Positions 40,239-51,900 of a DNA stretch of 64,000 bases are shown piece after piece; positions within the stretch are counted from its first letter, which is position 1; each line of letters starts with the position of its first letter. The position numbers were made by a program, and so were the translations under genes. A model generated the notes under the pieces. The model made no database searches, was not told the DNA's origin, and saw only the letters and a program-made list of their open reading frames with translations. Source of the DNA: Amoebidium appalachense. Lineage: Eukaryota; Ichthyosporea. The stretch spans positions 4,712,001 through 4,776,000 of the forward strand of contig CAVNZM010000011.1 in NCBI GenBank assembly GCA_963693365.1, written 5' to 3'.

Positions 40239-41949
40239 ATGGCAAACGTCAAGAGAAAGCTAGCTAGTTTGGTTGAAGTGGGTCCTATGTCCAATACAAT
40301 CACCCTACAACGAATGGCTTGCCTCTGTTCAAAAATTCACTGTCCCCATCCCGCAAGAGACCCCGACACACACGCACCCAGATTCAAGCAGCCATCTACC
40401 AAACCTTCAGGTAACAGAAGAAGTAGATACTCTCCTGTGCCCTAGTTTTTCAAACGAGACCTCAATTCAACTTTTCGGTCGCCAGCCCTCCCTCCCAAAC
40501 GGTGAGCCGCCATGTTTTATCACCCACAAGGACTCCGGCTGTGGAGGATTACTACCGAACTCCAAAGTGCTAGGCCTGTCGAACGAAGAAATATTTGCGC
40601 GCAAATAATCGTGAGTGCGCCTTCACAGAAGAAAGCTGTGAATTTACCCGCACGACCAAGCAGCAAAAGCAACCAAGCCTTCTTCTTTTTTCGAAGTGGC
40701 AAGCACAAAATGAGCATGTGTCCCTCAAAGATTCATCAGTTTTCTCAGTGGCTCCACTGGCGTCCGGGATGACCCCTGACACACCGACATCATCTGGTGC
40801 CAACGAGCAGAAAAATCCCTTCCCTCTTTCCATGCCAGCAACATTTTCCTTACCCACCTCGGTGCAGTCCTCTCCAGACCTCCCAACCAGCCCGTTAGCA
40901 CACCAGAACTCACAACAGGAGAGGGGCGACCGTGTTTCTGGCAACATGCAAGCCGGACAACCACCACCGGAAAAGGAGGGCAGGAACTGCCACCTGCTAA
41001 TGTTCGATTCGCAGATGAGCCAACTTCTCGATGGTGCACAGATGCTCGGACGTGTTGGCGTGGTCCTCCCTGGCTATAAGTCCGCCTTCAAAAACTGCGA
41101 AAAGCTCAACAAAGTCCAGACCAGCCCACCTGCACACTCAAATCCGCTTTTGCTGAGCCCATTCAGGCCCCGGACAGGTCCCCATCGCCGTGCCACGCTC
41201 GCCAGACAGCAAGCCACATTGCACAAACAAACCCCGTTTCTTCAGAATCTAACGGTGTGTTGTCTCTGTCTTCAGATTCGACCCAGAACAACGGAAGTAG
41301 CACCAGTGGTGGTGGTTCCCCCGGCGAAGATTTATCGAGCTCGGTAACTAGGGCGAAAAGCAGCGAAAACTACGCTACAAGCGACAGCGAAAGCGCCCAG
41401 AGTTTAATTTCTGCCTCATTAAACGAGAGCGGGGACTCGCAAGAAACCTCGCACAACTCACCACCCTCTAAACGGTTACGTGTGGGTAACGTCAGAAAAC
41501 AAACGCAAAACGTTTCAAAAGACTCGAGTGAATCAGCACCAGTAAACAACAACACCGCTCGCTCAAAAGTCACCACGCGCTCAAGAGGAAAAGAGTCCCG
41601 TGATCGCCTTCCCCTCTCTTCATTGCCAAACGGGCGCTTCACAAGACGCTCGACACCTAACTCCAAAGTGGGAGGAAAAGGTTTGCATGGTTGTGAGAAC
41701 TCGCTGCAGGTTGAAAGCTCGAACGAAGGACAGACAACCAAGGCAAAACACACTGCAAACGAATCGTTTAATAACAAAGAAAGGCAACACCAACCACCTG
41801 CAGTCCGACTCGATGAATGCGCCAAAATCATCAAAGAAACGATGTTTTTGCCTGAACCGAGCACACCCCCGTTTGCCTGGCCACATGATGGACCTGTTTT
41901 TCTGGGTAGTTCAGAATCCGAATCTGAGACCGAAATGGATTTGGGAGAG
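40239..41949 (+). CDS. Ser-rich, probably disordered protein, 5' part, reading frame interrupted
   Basis: Coding-like sequence begins at ATG 40239 (MANVKRKLASLVEVG) and continues to a donor after ESETEMDLGE at 41949 (GAG/GTGCCA). It changes frame several times: about 40239-40410, then 40400-40608, then about 40610-40700, then about 40700-41112, then 41165-41949. Some switches could be short introns, for example 41114-41164 (GTCCAG..ATTCAG), but donors are weak. Others resemble indels in short homopolymers. The last 260 codons are Ser/Asn/Lys-rich with basic patches (SKRLRVGNVRK, TTRSRGKESRDR) and an acidic end, suggesting a disordered nuclear protein. I do not recognise the family. It may be a real gene with unresolved introns or a decaying copy. 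Confidence 0.5.
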
Positions 41950-42099
41950 GTGCCAACCCCCCCCCCCCCCCCCCCCCCCCAAACAACAAAAAACACACAC
42001 ACACACACACAGACACTCAAACACACACACACACCCACACACACACCCACACACATACACACACAAACACACAAGCACGTGCGCCTGCACGCACACACA

Positions 42100-42160
<61 letters not shown>

Positions 42161-42575
42161 AGAGGGAAAAGGAGAAAAAAAAAGAACCCCAAGCCTTTTT
42201 GAAAAGCCTTGGCAAGAGAAAAGAAACCACCCTCACGCACAAACACATATTCGGAGCAGGCATATGAATTAAAAAATAAGGGAATCTCAAGTTTTCCTTG
42301 ACGCTCACCTCTGGGCCCAACAAGGATGCTTTATTTAGGCCAGTAAATTGATTTCTTGCAAACTTGTGACTTGGTGACTCCTCATGCATGTGGTTATCCC
42401 AGCCGTTGTATCGCTTCAATTGTAGTCCTACTCGTTCCTACCCCCTTCCCCCCTCCCCTACCCTCTCCCCCCCCCTCCCCCCCCGAGCGCCTATTACCTC
42501 CCCTTCCGCCCTGGTCCCCTCCCCCGCCTTCCCCCTGCTTCCCCTCACCCCACCCCCCTTCCCCAATAAACAAAC

Positions 42576-42606
<31 letters not shown>

Positions 42607-42706
42607 GCGCGCACGCGCGGACATTTCCCATTCCCTCGTTTCTGTCCATAATCCAGCCCCCTGACCAATAACCCCCCCCACCCCCCCCCACCCACCCCCC
42701 CAGGCC

Positions 42707-42815
42707 AAGATGCCCCTTCCCCTCCGTCTTCCACTTTTCAAAGTCTTCCTGTTCCTGTTGCACACACCACTCATTTTTTTCACAATCATACACCAAAGTG
42801 TGGTAAGGATCGTTT
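42707..42815. other. Exon-like segment with ambiguous strand
   Basis: On plus, acceptor CCAG/GCCAAG and donor GTG/GTAAGG bracket a Leu/Phe-rich frame (FKVFLFLLHTPLIFFTII) that joins the 43034 exon in phase 0. On minus, the same DNA reads PYHTLVYDCEKNEWC.. EDFEKWKTEGKGHL, which looks more like a soluble protein. Only one can be right; sequence alone does not settle it. Confidence 0.3.
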
Positions 42816-43033
42816 GGACTTTAGTGCAATCTGATTTAATATCCCCAACACCACTAGGACGCTTCAGGTTTGTGAAAAAAATGTTTGGGGGGGGGGGGGG
42901 GGGGGGGGGAGAACAAAAGGAGGGCAGGGAGGGAGGGAGGGGGGGGGGGGGGGGGGGGGGGGGCCAAGCAAGCTCAGTTCATGTCAATGTTTTTTAAGGG
43001 GATGAGTTCTGAAGGATCATCTTATCATTCCAG

Positions 43034-43268
43034 ATTCGGACGGGTCGTGAGTACCCCTTCTACCTTCGTCGATGGCAAGACAAAATGCATTGGGACGATT
43101 CTCCTGCTGCAGTGAAATTACTTCAGGAAGGGTGGCAGAGACGCATGACTGTGCGCCAATCAGCGTGGGCACACGGGGCCAGATATAAGGCATGCGTCAA
43201 GTACAGACCCCCTACCAAATACAGCGTGTGGATGGGGAGCTGGAAGGAGGTGTCAGCGAAGAAATGCG
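43034..43268 (+). CDS. Trp-rich basic exon of the unrecognised plus-strand gene
   Basis: Exon with acceptor ATTCCAG/ATT and donor TGCG/GTATGA, 235 nt, phase 0 in and phase 1 out. It reads REYPFYLRRWQDKMHWDDSP.., contains five Trp and many Lys/Arg, and has no repeats. It looks like a folded domain, but I cannot name it. It may join the Ser-rich exon upstream through an exon near 42707-42811. Confidence 0.5.
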
Positions 43269-43285
43269 GTATGATGCGTTGGGTG

Positions 43286-43291
<6 letters not shown>

Positions 43292-43341
<50 letters not shown>

Positions 43342-43385
43342 CCCCCCCCTCCCCCCCCGAGGCTCTCTCTCTCTCTCTCTCCCCG

Positions 43386-43446
<61 letters not shown>

Positions 43447-43562
43447 CTCGAGGCTCTCTCCCTCTCTCTCTCCCCGAGGCTCTCTCTCTCTCTCTCTTTC
43501 TCTTTCTCTCCGAGGCTCTCTCTCCGAGGCTCTCTCTCCCCGCAGCTCTCTGTCCCTCTCCC

Positions 43563-43606
<44 letters not shown>

Positions 43607-43722
43607 ACTCTCTCTCCTCTCTCTCTCTTCCCCGCGTCCCCCCCCCCCCCCCCTCCCCTCCGCCCTTCCCAAAAAAAAAAAAAAAAAACATCACCACCAC
43701 CTCCTCCTCTCACTTTTCAAAG

Positions 43723-43755
<33 letters not shown>
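43292..43755. repeat. (CT)n tract with CCCCGAGG interruptions, then C(n)A(n) runs
   Basis: About 340 bp of (CT)n broken at irregular intervals by (C)CGAGGCTCTC islands, followed by two C-to-A composite runs. It explains the Ser/Leu and Arg/Glu frames here. Confidence 0.93.
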
Positions 43756-43759
<4 letters not shown>

Positions 43760-43884
43760 TAATAAAAAATCCAACTTTCAAGTTTTAGCTTTCTCGGCAC
43801 CGCTGTGCGAGTTGAGTTTGCAGCTGTATAATGTACCGCACAGTCATGGTATGTTTGGGTGTATGTATGTATGCACGTGCACAA

Positions 43885-43932
<48 letters not shown>

Positions 43933-44032
43933 CCCGCCCCTACCCACCCACCCCCACCCCCCACACCCCCAAGGTGCCTGCTCCAAAGACACATAGTGCA
44001 GTGCTTTGAAGCGGGCAAACACGTGGAGTTTT

Positions 44033-44176
44033 GAGCTGATTGTTCACTGCAATGCATGTAAAAACATGAAGCACAGGAGTTCAGGCACGGATTGCACGGA
44101 TTGCACATGTGGAAGACGCATGAGCACACTGGCAGGCCACATTCAATATGCAACACCTTTTTTCTACTCCACACCC

Positions 44177-44207
<31 letters not shown>

Positions 44208-44216
44208 GTTTTGTAT

Positions 44217-44251
<35 letters not shown>

Positions 44252-44253
44252 GT

Positions 44254-44284
<31 letters not shown>

Positions 44285-44520
44285 GGAGGAGGGAGGTGCC
44301 GCTGGGGGAGTAACAGGTTGGGGCACGCAGCCCATTTCCAACCGAAACTCTAATTATGCGAACACATCCAACAGCAGGAGATAAACTAAACGTGCACGAA
44401 AAAGACTTTATCTTCCGGGGTGCTGTCTACATCCCCGGCACCCAGGTGATATGGGCTGGTGCTGCGGCAACAAGTAAGGAAGCGGGAAAAGGATGTGCCT
44501 CAATCGCCCACGTCTCTGGT
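44033..44520 (+). CDS. Possible exons of the unrecognised plus-strand gene: Cys-rich segment and following exon
   Basis: At 44033-44160 a frame reads LIVHCNACKNMKHRSSG then TDCTDCTCGRR, with paired cysteines suggestive of a small zinc-binding fold. At about 44330-44520 a second frame reads NVHEKDFIFRGAVYIPGTQ then VIWAGAAATSKEAGKG and ends at a donor CTG/GTCAGT. Both are non-repetitive islands between poly-C tracts. Splice linkage and phase between them are not resolved. Confidence 0.35.
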
Positions 44521-44538
44521 CAGTTCCTCCCCCTCCCG

Positions 44539-44599
<61 letters not shown>

Positions 44600-44715
44600 A
44601 CACAGACACACACCCTTCACCTTCCCCTTTTCTCGATGCCCCACGAGCACATACACACAACACAATGTCATGTATGTCCAGCAGAGTGTAAAGGAGGAGC
44701 GAACATATGTGTGCC

Positions 44716-44765
<50 letters not shown>

Positions 44766-45151
44766 CCCCACCCCACCCTCACGACAGCGCACGAGCACAT
44801 CCGAACAAAACATATCTGCATCCATCATAGGTAACAAAGATCAGACGTGTTGTTTTGACTTCTCCCCCCCTCCGCCCTACCCGCACCCGACCCCCCACCA
44901 ACCCCCCACCTACCCACCCACCCACCCACCTTTGCAGTGGCACCTCTCGTCCCCCCCCCCCCCCCCCCCCCCTCACGCAATACCCAGTTCTGGACAGTGC
45001 TCAGCGCAAATCATCAACTTATTTCCTAACCCATCTTCCCGGCCATTTCACATTAATAGTATGCTAATACCAATTTCTCTGCCCTTCTTGTTCTTTATTT
45101 TGTTTTGCCCCACAATCTCTCTCTGTCCCCCCTCCCCCCCCCCTTCCCCCC

Positions 45152-45182
<31 letters not shown>

Positions 45183-45875
45183 CTTCCCCCTCTTCCCCCC
45201 AGCCCCATGTGATAATCACTCCATCCAGTGATACGTTATGACAACTTTGAACCCAACATCGTGCATGCCATAATGATTCGAACGCGATGGATTTTATCCA
45301 TGCAACATTCAATCACACACAGTGTGCACACATGTTTAATTGAATACACAGAGAGATGGTGTGCCCATCGCTTACAGTGACTGTTTTGCATTTCATCGCT
45401 ATCCCTCTATTCCTCTTCCCCCCCCCCCCCCCCCCCCCCCCCACCCACCCCTTTCCTGTTAGCCCTCTGAGGTGTATCATTGGTCATCCGAGCCCCACCT
45501 TATTTCCTCATTCTCCCCTAATCCCTTCTGACCTTGCTTCACTTTACCCTCTTCTTCCCTTCCTCCCCCTTCCAGCCCCTCCCTCTATACTAGCTCTTCT
45601 CTCTTCCCCTTTTCTTCCCTCCCCCCGCTCCTCCCCCTTCTCCCCCCCCTCCCCACCCCCGGCCCCTCACAAAGCTCATTCTCCCTCTCCCTCTCCCTTA
45701 TCTCAGTTCCGAGAGTCACCCCCCCCCCCCCCCCCCCCCTCTCCACCCCCTCCCCCCCCCCCCCCCCCTCCCGCCCCCCCTCTCCCCGTCTTCCTACCCT
45801 CGGTGGGTTTCTCCGAACCCGAACCCCCCTTCTACGCCTCTCCAGACCCCTTTCTTCAAAAACTAACCACATAAA

Positions 45876-46096
45876 TTGTTAGTGTTAACGAAACACTAAC
45901 CGCGGCATATGTTTTCATACATGCAGACGCTGATTACTACTTCCGCCAGGCATGTGCAAACGGCGGCTCACTTTCAGACTAGGAGGAGGAAGACGGTGAG
46001 ACGACGTCAGACCGGGTGCTGTTTTCACTGGATGAGGTCATCGTGCCTGAGTCCGAAAACGACATTCTCACCGATTCTGAACCCGACGAAGAGTGA
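45876..46096 (+). CDS. 3'-terminal exon of the unrecognised plus-strand gene, with internal TAG
   Basis: A frame reads VNETLTAAYVFIHADADYYF, RQACANGGSLSD, then TAG (45980-45982), then continues in the same frame with EEEDGETTSDRVLFSLDEVI and ends DSEPDEE with TGA at 46094. The post-TAG acidic segment is coding-like, with the same Glu/Asp/Ser bias as the 41.9 kb exon end. Either the gene ends at TAG, or the stop is a mutation, error or readthrough codon. Confidence 0.45.
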
Positions 46097-46099
46097 TCG

Positions 46100-46190
46100 G
46101 TATGGTGGGGTGTGGCTGGTGAGTGTGTGTGTGTTTGCGTGTGCGTGTTGTTGCGTGCGTGGGGAGGGGGTGCATGGTGCTTGTGTGGGT

Positions 46191-46234
<44 letters not shown>

Positions 46235-46370
46235 ACGCGCACGTGTGTTTGCGTGCTCGCACGCACACGTGTGTGTGTGTGTGTGCGCGTGTACGGGCGT
46301 GTGTGCGTGCTTGTGTGCGCGAACGTGTGCGCGCCGGGATGTGTGTGTATGTGCACGCGTGCGCACATGT
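46100..46370. repeat. (GT)n with GC-alternating islands
   Basis: Alternating purine-pyrimidine sequence, including GCGCACGCGC-type islands, which favours Z-DNA. No gene. Confidence 0.85.
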
Positions 46371-46849
46371 GTGTTTGTATGTTTGTTTTTCTGTTCTTTC
46401 TTTTTTTTTTTTTTTTTCTTTGGGGGGGGGGGGATTGAGGGAGGCACAAATATGGTTAATCCTCTTGCACCTCCGCCTGCCTATTATTTGTTGTTGGGTT
46501 CGGCGACACATTCCCTTAGACTTGCTTTCAGGTCTTCCAAACGCTGTATACTTCATTGATGTAGTGATGTGTATAATGTAGGATTACGGTCGCATGTAAT
46601 TACTCTGTATGCCATACTATTTGTTCATGATTACCCACTACATAGCAGGGAGCTGATATTATTGTCACGTTCAATATAATCTAAACGGAACCTTTAAACA
46701 TGTTTCTGCGGCCTGCCGATCTAAACCTTTTGTAGTTCAAGCCAGCTGCTGAACTTAAGCCGGCCTTAGTCTAGACTCTACATCACCTGCTTAGCAACAT
46801 TGTTTACCTCTCAGACTGTGTGTGGCTAAGTTTAACGTGCTGGATGGGA

Positions 46850-47850
46850 AGCAAAAAACATAAATAATCTGCGTGAAGCAGAATTGTCAGAAAGCACAGT
46901 GTTGCTGCAGCAAAACAGAATCGTTTTATTAGTAAAGAGCAAGCAAGTAAAGAGCAAGCTTTCTGCAGAGTCATTCTCCATATTTCACCGGATTGTTCTG
47001 TGGTGAGCAGAATTGTTCTGCTAACCGGGTGGGGGCTCTGCTCAACGTGTCTGTTGCCATCAAATTTGCAGGCAAGGCATGGGGCCGCTTCATACCAAGT
47101 GGGACAACCCGTGCTTGTGTGCTGCTACCGACTATGGTTTCACCTCGTACAATGCATTGAAAGCCCAACCACATCAACACTCTGCAGGCTCAACCGTGAC
47201 AGAATTCTGTTTTTTTCGAAACGAATTCTGCTTTTTGCCGGATTCAGAATAAGAAGAATCATTCTGTATATTCTGCTGTTGCAGAACAAATCTGCTAGAA
47301 GCAGAATAGGCTCCAATCACGGCAGCAGAAGCAACATGCACCGAGCAAAACTATTCTGCACAAAAGAGAATTTATTAAAATTCTGCAAAAAACAGAATCA
47401 TCCTGCTGCTAGCAGAATGATTCAGCCACTGCAGAATTTGTCTTCACTTTGAAAAAGCAACTACAGAAGCAGAACAAAACTGCTCTAAGACGAACAATTT
47501 TGCTGTTAGCAAAATAACTCTGCTTTCTGAATTAATCTGCTCAAAGCAAAACGATTCAGCTCAGAGCCGAGTAATTCTTCTTTACAAAAAAGAGTCCGCT
47601 TAAAATACTCTACGTGCGGAATAATTCACGAGTGCAGCCTGCTTGCTGCAGAAACTGGCAGCTCGCAGCAACTTGGTTCTGCTGAAGTGTTTTGGCCCGC
47701 AGTATGTTTCTCGTTCTTGCAATACAGGCAGAATAATTCTGTTCTCGTTCGCCGAACGAATAATCCTGCATTTTTCAGAGTTTGCTCAAGGCAGAAGGCA
47801 AAAGAAGGCTTCTGCAGAATTTATTCTGAGACTCTAGTAGTTTAATGATA
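46850..47850. repeat. Field of CAGAAT/ATTCTG mini-palindromes
   Basis: About 1 kb in which AGCAGAAT, ATTCTGC and close variants recur every 10-30 bp in alternating orientation, often as small palindromes such as ATTCTGC..GCAGAAT with 0-8 nt between. Clear examples are near 47012, 47199, 47270-47310, 47355-47445, 47728 and 47812. The same motif resumes at 63935-64000. This is not a simple tandem repeat because unit length and orientation vary. No protein-coding signal is credible here. Confidence 0.8.
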
Positions 47851-47952
47851 TTGCGCTCAATAGAATAATATTGTTCTTTGCAGAGTTACCCTGCACCCAG
47901 CAAGTTTATTGTGAATCGATTAGGCCTTTTGTAAGCTAATGAAGACCAGGCC

Positions 47953-48105
47953 GCAGGGACGCTCTGAAACCGTCTCGCAATGGAATAGAGCCACCATGAG
48001 GGGCACCATTACAGCATCATCATAGCATCCTGCCTGGCCGGTCACCATAGTCTCTTCTCGCTCTAGCGTACACGCATGATTGCGTGTGGGCGTTGGAACA
48101 ATGTT
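47953..48105 (+). repeat. Direct repeat A, copy 1 (about 150 bp)
   Basis: Shares GACGCTCTGAAAC, TCTCGCAATGGAA, a 44-nt identical core starting GGGGCACCATTACAGC, and TGTGGGCGTTGGAACAAT with copy 2 at 48598-48746. Divergence is mostly at the ends. Probably a diverged transposon or SINE-like fragment. Confidence 0.85.
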
Positions 48106-48597
48106 GGAGCCAGCAAATACCACACAGACCACCCTTCTCTCCCTTCTCTCCATGTGCACAGTACACACAAATCGCAAAGCACGCCGCCAAAGCACACGGC
48201 CGATACCGGTGAGGGCCTGCCAATCATTAATTATTATACTAATAATAATTTGCAGGGCAGCTCACCATGTAAACCGACCAACCTCTACAGGCCATGCCCG
48301 TCACTGAAAACGCCACAATGCGCAAACACACAACCTCGAGGCCGTCGGACATGAATGAAGGCAACACACGCACTCGCCCACGCGCGAACACACGCAAACC
48401 CAGGTACAGAAACCCACCGTGACACACGCCACGAAAGTGTGTGTTCACGTGCACTCGCCGTAGCTGTGCAATATTTGTTTCTGGGAAAAGAGCAATGTCG
48501 GACGCCGTTTAGACGGCCGGGGCTGAAAACACGGAATTGCTTGACTATATGCTGCGGTTCGCGTGCTCAAGCTTGGGAGCACAGCATGCCACTAGTA

Positions 48598-48746
48598 GGC
48601 AGGACGCTCTGAAACTGTCTCGCAATGGAACAGCCACTATCCTAGGGGCACCATTACAGCATCATCATAGCATCCTGCCTGGCCGGTCACCTGCCCCTTC
48701 TCGCTCTAACTTACACATTTGATTGCATGTGGGCGTTGGAACAATT
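48598..48746 (+). repeat. Direct repeat A, copy 2
   Basis: Same orientation as copy 1, about 645 bp downstream, with small indels. No coding content. Confidence 0.85.
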
Positions 48747-48820
48747 CGTCGATCTACAGTAGATATATAGTAGGAAGCCCCAAGACCTGCGCAGCCGGCT
48801 GTGCAGAGTGCGCTACATAC

Positions 48821-48888
48821 ACACACGCGTAAAAACGATGCTACAGAGATTAGATGCAAATGATGCTCGATAAAAAAGCACGGGGAAA

Positions 48889-48919
<31 letters not shown>

Positions 48920-49050
48920 GGGGGGGGGCCTTTGGTCCCCACCTGGACAAGCATTGTAATTTTTTTATCCAAGGTGAGTGACAACTATTCCGAAAGGTAT
49001 GCAGCTGGTTGTCTGTAATGAAAACGGTTTCCCCATTCAAATTGCTTTGC
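48821..49050 (+). repeat. Direct repeat B, copy 1, interrupted by poly-G
   Basis: Matches 49615-49827 in islands: ACAGAGATTA.ATGCA, GATAAAAA, GTCCCCA, GACAACTATT, AAAGGTATG and AAAACGG. Copy 1 contains a 29-nt G run (48890-48918) that copy 2 lacks, so the poly-G arose after duplication or was lost from copy 2. Confidence 0.75.
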
Positions 49051-49614
49051 GATTGCTTTTCGGTATCTTGAGGTGAGCGGCTGTTCAGTGTTCACGTGTT
49101 AGTCACTTCAGCGAGGTGTAAACATTCTGTGGGTTGGTAACTAGAGACTCTGAACAGAAACAACATGCAAAGAAAACAAGCCGTACTGTACTTGTTGGTG
49201 ACAGTGAGTCAGTGGTTGTGTGTCATTCCGGTCGTTCTGATTGGTGGTGTGCGATGACGCAACCGTTTGTTGATTGGCTAATAAATTGCTGTGAGCCTGC
49301 GAACTTCGCGAAGCTCGCGAACGTGATGACCTCGTGACCTCGTCCAAGATCCGTACGTGTCTTTCAGATTCTATTCATGTATTTACAAAACAATGGAATG
49401 ACTAAAGCCTGCATGTCCAGAAAAACATTCTGAGTTAATTTTGAGGTTGGAAGTCTAGATTATAATTTATTAAGGTTTGCTCTGGAATTCTTCGAGGCCT
49501 ACCTTGGCTGCCAAACTGTGAACAAGTTGTGCCACTTCTATTAGCAGGATATAGGGCCTAGGCCCGGGATAAGATTTAAGTTAGATCTAGATAGCATCCG
49601 AGGAAACCCCTGCG

Positions 49615-49827
49615 GCACACGCATAAAATCAATGCAACAGAGATTATATGCAGCTGGTGCTCGATAAAAACAACAACCAAAAAAAAAAAAACAGCTGTTT
49701 GTCCCCATGCATCTGTTCATTTTTGATTCTATTTTTACCTATCCAACAGGAGCGACAAGACAACTATTTCAAAAGGTATGTAGTTGGCATTCTATGATAA
49801 AAACGGCTTCGCCAATCAAATCGCTCC
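49615..49827 (+). repeat. Direct repeat B, copy 2, without poly-G
   Basis: More diverged than repeat A. At the poly-G position it has a short A run instead. Repeats A and B together suggest one element of about 1.1 kb that was partly duplicated. Confidence 0.75.
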
Positions 49828-49987
49828 TTCAGGATCTTGAGCTGGTGCACCGTGCTTGTGACGTATTTGTGGCTCAGTGAGGTGCAAACAAGACGCGCTC
49901 ACGATAGCATCAAGCAAGCCCGAAAATTTTTCTTTTGACTGGATTTATTCGACGGAAAGATATGCAAGTATGCACGGCATACTGAGA

Positions 49988-50101
49988 AGACAATAAAAAC
50001 TTCACGAGTTATCCAGTAACAAGTGCATACTGAGATACCTGAACAGACAATAAAAACTTCACGAGTTATCCAGTAACAAGTGCATACTGAGATACCTGAA
50101 C
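49988..50101 (+). repeat. 57-bp perfect tandem duplication
   Basis: Two essentially identical copies start at 49988 and 50045 with AGACAATAAAAACTTCACGA and end GAGATACCTGAAC. Near-identity indicates a recent event or an assembly duplication. Confidence 0.92.
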
Positions 50102-50282
50102 AAATTCAGAAAATTTTGAAGGTATTTTTTCAAGCCCCGATGTATTTTGGGTTTCGGGTTATGGTATTTTTCGTACCATACCATGTCATTTGGCGGGGCA
50201 CTGTTTGCGCAATCCAACCTCGGGAGTTGGCTCCGTATCATAGCCAGATGCTTGCGGGCATATGTCTTATGAGGGGCGTGCG

Positions 50283-50306
50283 CGCACGCGCAGATGTGTG
50301 TATGTG

Positions 50307-50347
<41 letters not shown>

Positions 50348-50639
50348 GTGTGTGTGTGTGTGTATGTGTTTGTTTGTGTGAGTGTGTGTGTGTGTGCACG
50401 TGTGTGCAGTGTGCGTGCAGTGTATGTGTGTGTACATGTGTGCGTGTGTGTGTGTACATGATGTGTGTGTGTGACGGTGTGTACATGTGTATGTGTGTTT
50501 GTCAGGGCTGATCAGTACGGGGGCCCGGGACGGGCGTGTACATGTGTGTGTGTATCATGATGTGTGTGTATGCCATGATGTTTGATACGGTGTGTGTCAG
50601 AGTGTGTGTGTCATGGTGTGTGTGTACGGTGTGTCACAG

Positions 50640-50730
<91 letters not shown>

Positions 50731-50776
50731 CGTCACGGTCACAGTGTGTGTGTGTCACGTGTGTTTGTTTGTGTGT

Positions 50777-50838
<62 letters not shown>

Positions 50839-51291
50839 GTGTGTGTGAAATTTGTGTGTGTGCGTGTACGTCAGTGTGTGTGTGCATGTGTGTGTGTGTG
50901 TTAACGTGACACTGTACATATGTGTGTGTGTGTCAGTCAGTCACGGTGGGTGTGTGTTACAGTGTGTGGCGAGCGTGTACGTGTGGTGTGTGTGGGTGGG
51001 TGGGTGGGTGTATGTGTGTGTGCTCTGTGTGTATGTCACGTGTGTGTACTAGTATGGCAGTGTGTGTGTGGATAGCGTTTATGAGTGTGTGTGACGGTGT
51101 GTGCCGGTGTGTACGCTTGTACAACACTGTGTGCGTGTGCCACAGTGTCACGTCCGTGAGTATATACGTGTACACATATGTGTGCCGTGTACACGTGTGT
51201 CTGTGTACGTGTGGGCCGGAGTACTAGCTGTGTGCGTGTCTGTGTACATGTGTGTGTGTGTGTGTGCCACGGTGTGTGAAGGTGTGTGTGT

Positions 51292-51327
<36 letters not shown>

Positions 51328-51581
51328 CGTTGCCGCACGCGCACGAGCGCACACGTGCACGTGCACACACAACTTTTCACACACATGCTCACAAACACAC
51401 ACGTGGACACACACACACACACCGCGCATACAAAAACAAACGGCACCGCGCGCACCCAGGCACACACGCGCGTGCGCACGCACGGGCACACACACACACA
51501 CACAAGTACACATGCGCACACACACGCGCGCGCATGCACACACACACACACATGTACACACACACAAACACACACATGTAA

Positions 51582-51612
<31 letters not shown>

Positions 51613-51713
51613 CACACACACACACACACTGTCACACACACACACGCACACACACACACACACAGTAACACACAGTACGCACACACACATACACACACGA
51701 ACACACGTGCACG

Positions 51714-51750
<37 letters not shown>

Positions 51751-51900
51751 ACACAGACACACAAACACACAAAACACACACAAACACACGCACACACACA
51801 CACACACACATGTATACAGGCACGCACACACATACACGGACGCACACATAGCACACACATGTACACACACACCGTGGCACACACGCACACACGTGGCGCC
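50283..51900. repeat. 1.6-kb GT-rich then CA-rich block
   Basis: About 50283-51340 is (GT)n-like with interruptions, then about 51345-51900 is (CA)n-like on the same strand. The two halves are roughly complementary, so the region could fold back, and alternating purine-pyrimidine favours Z-DNA. All Cys/Val and His/Thr frames here are shadows. Confidence 0.92.
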
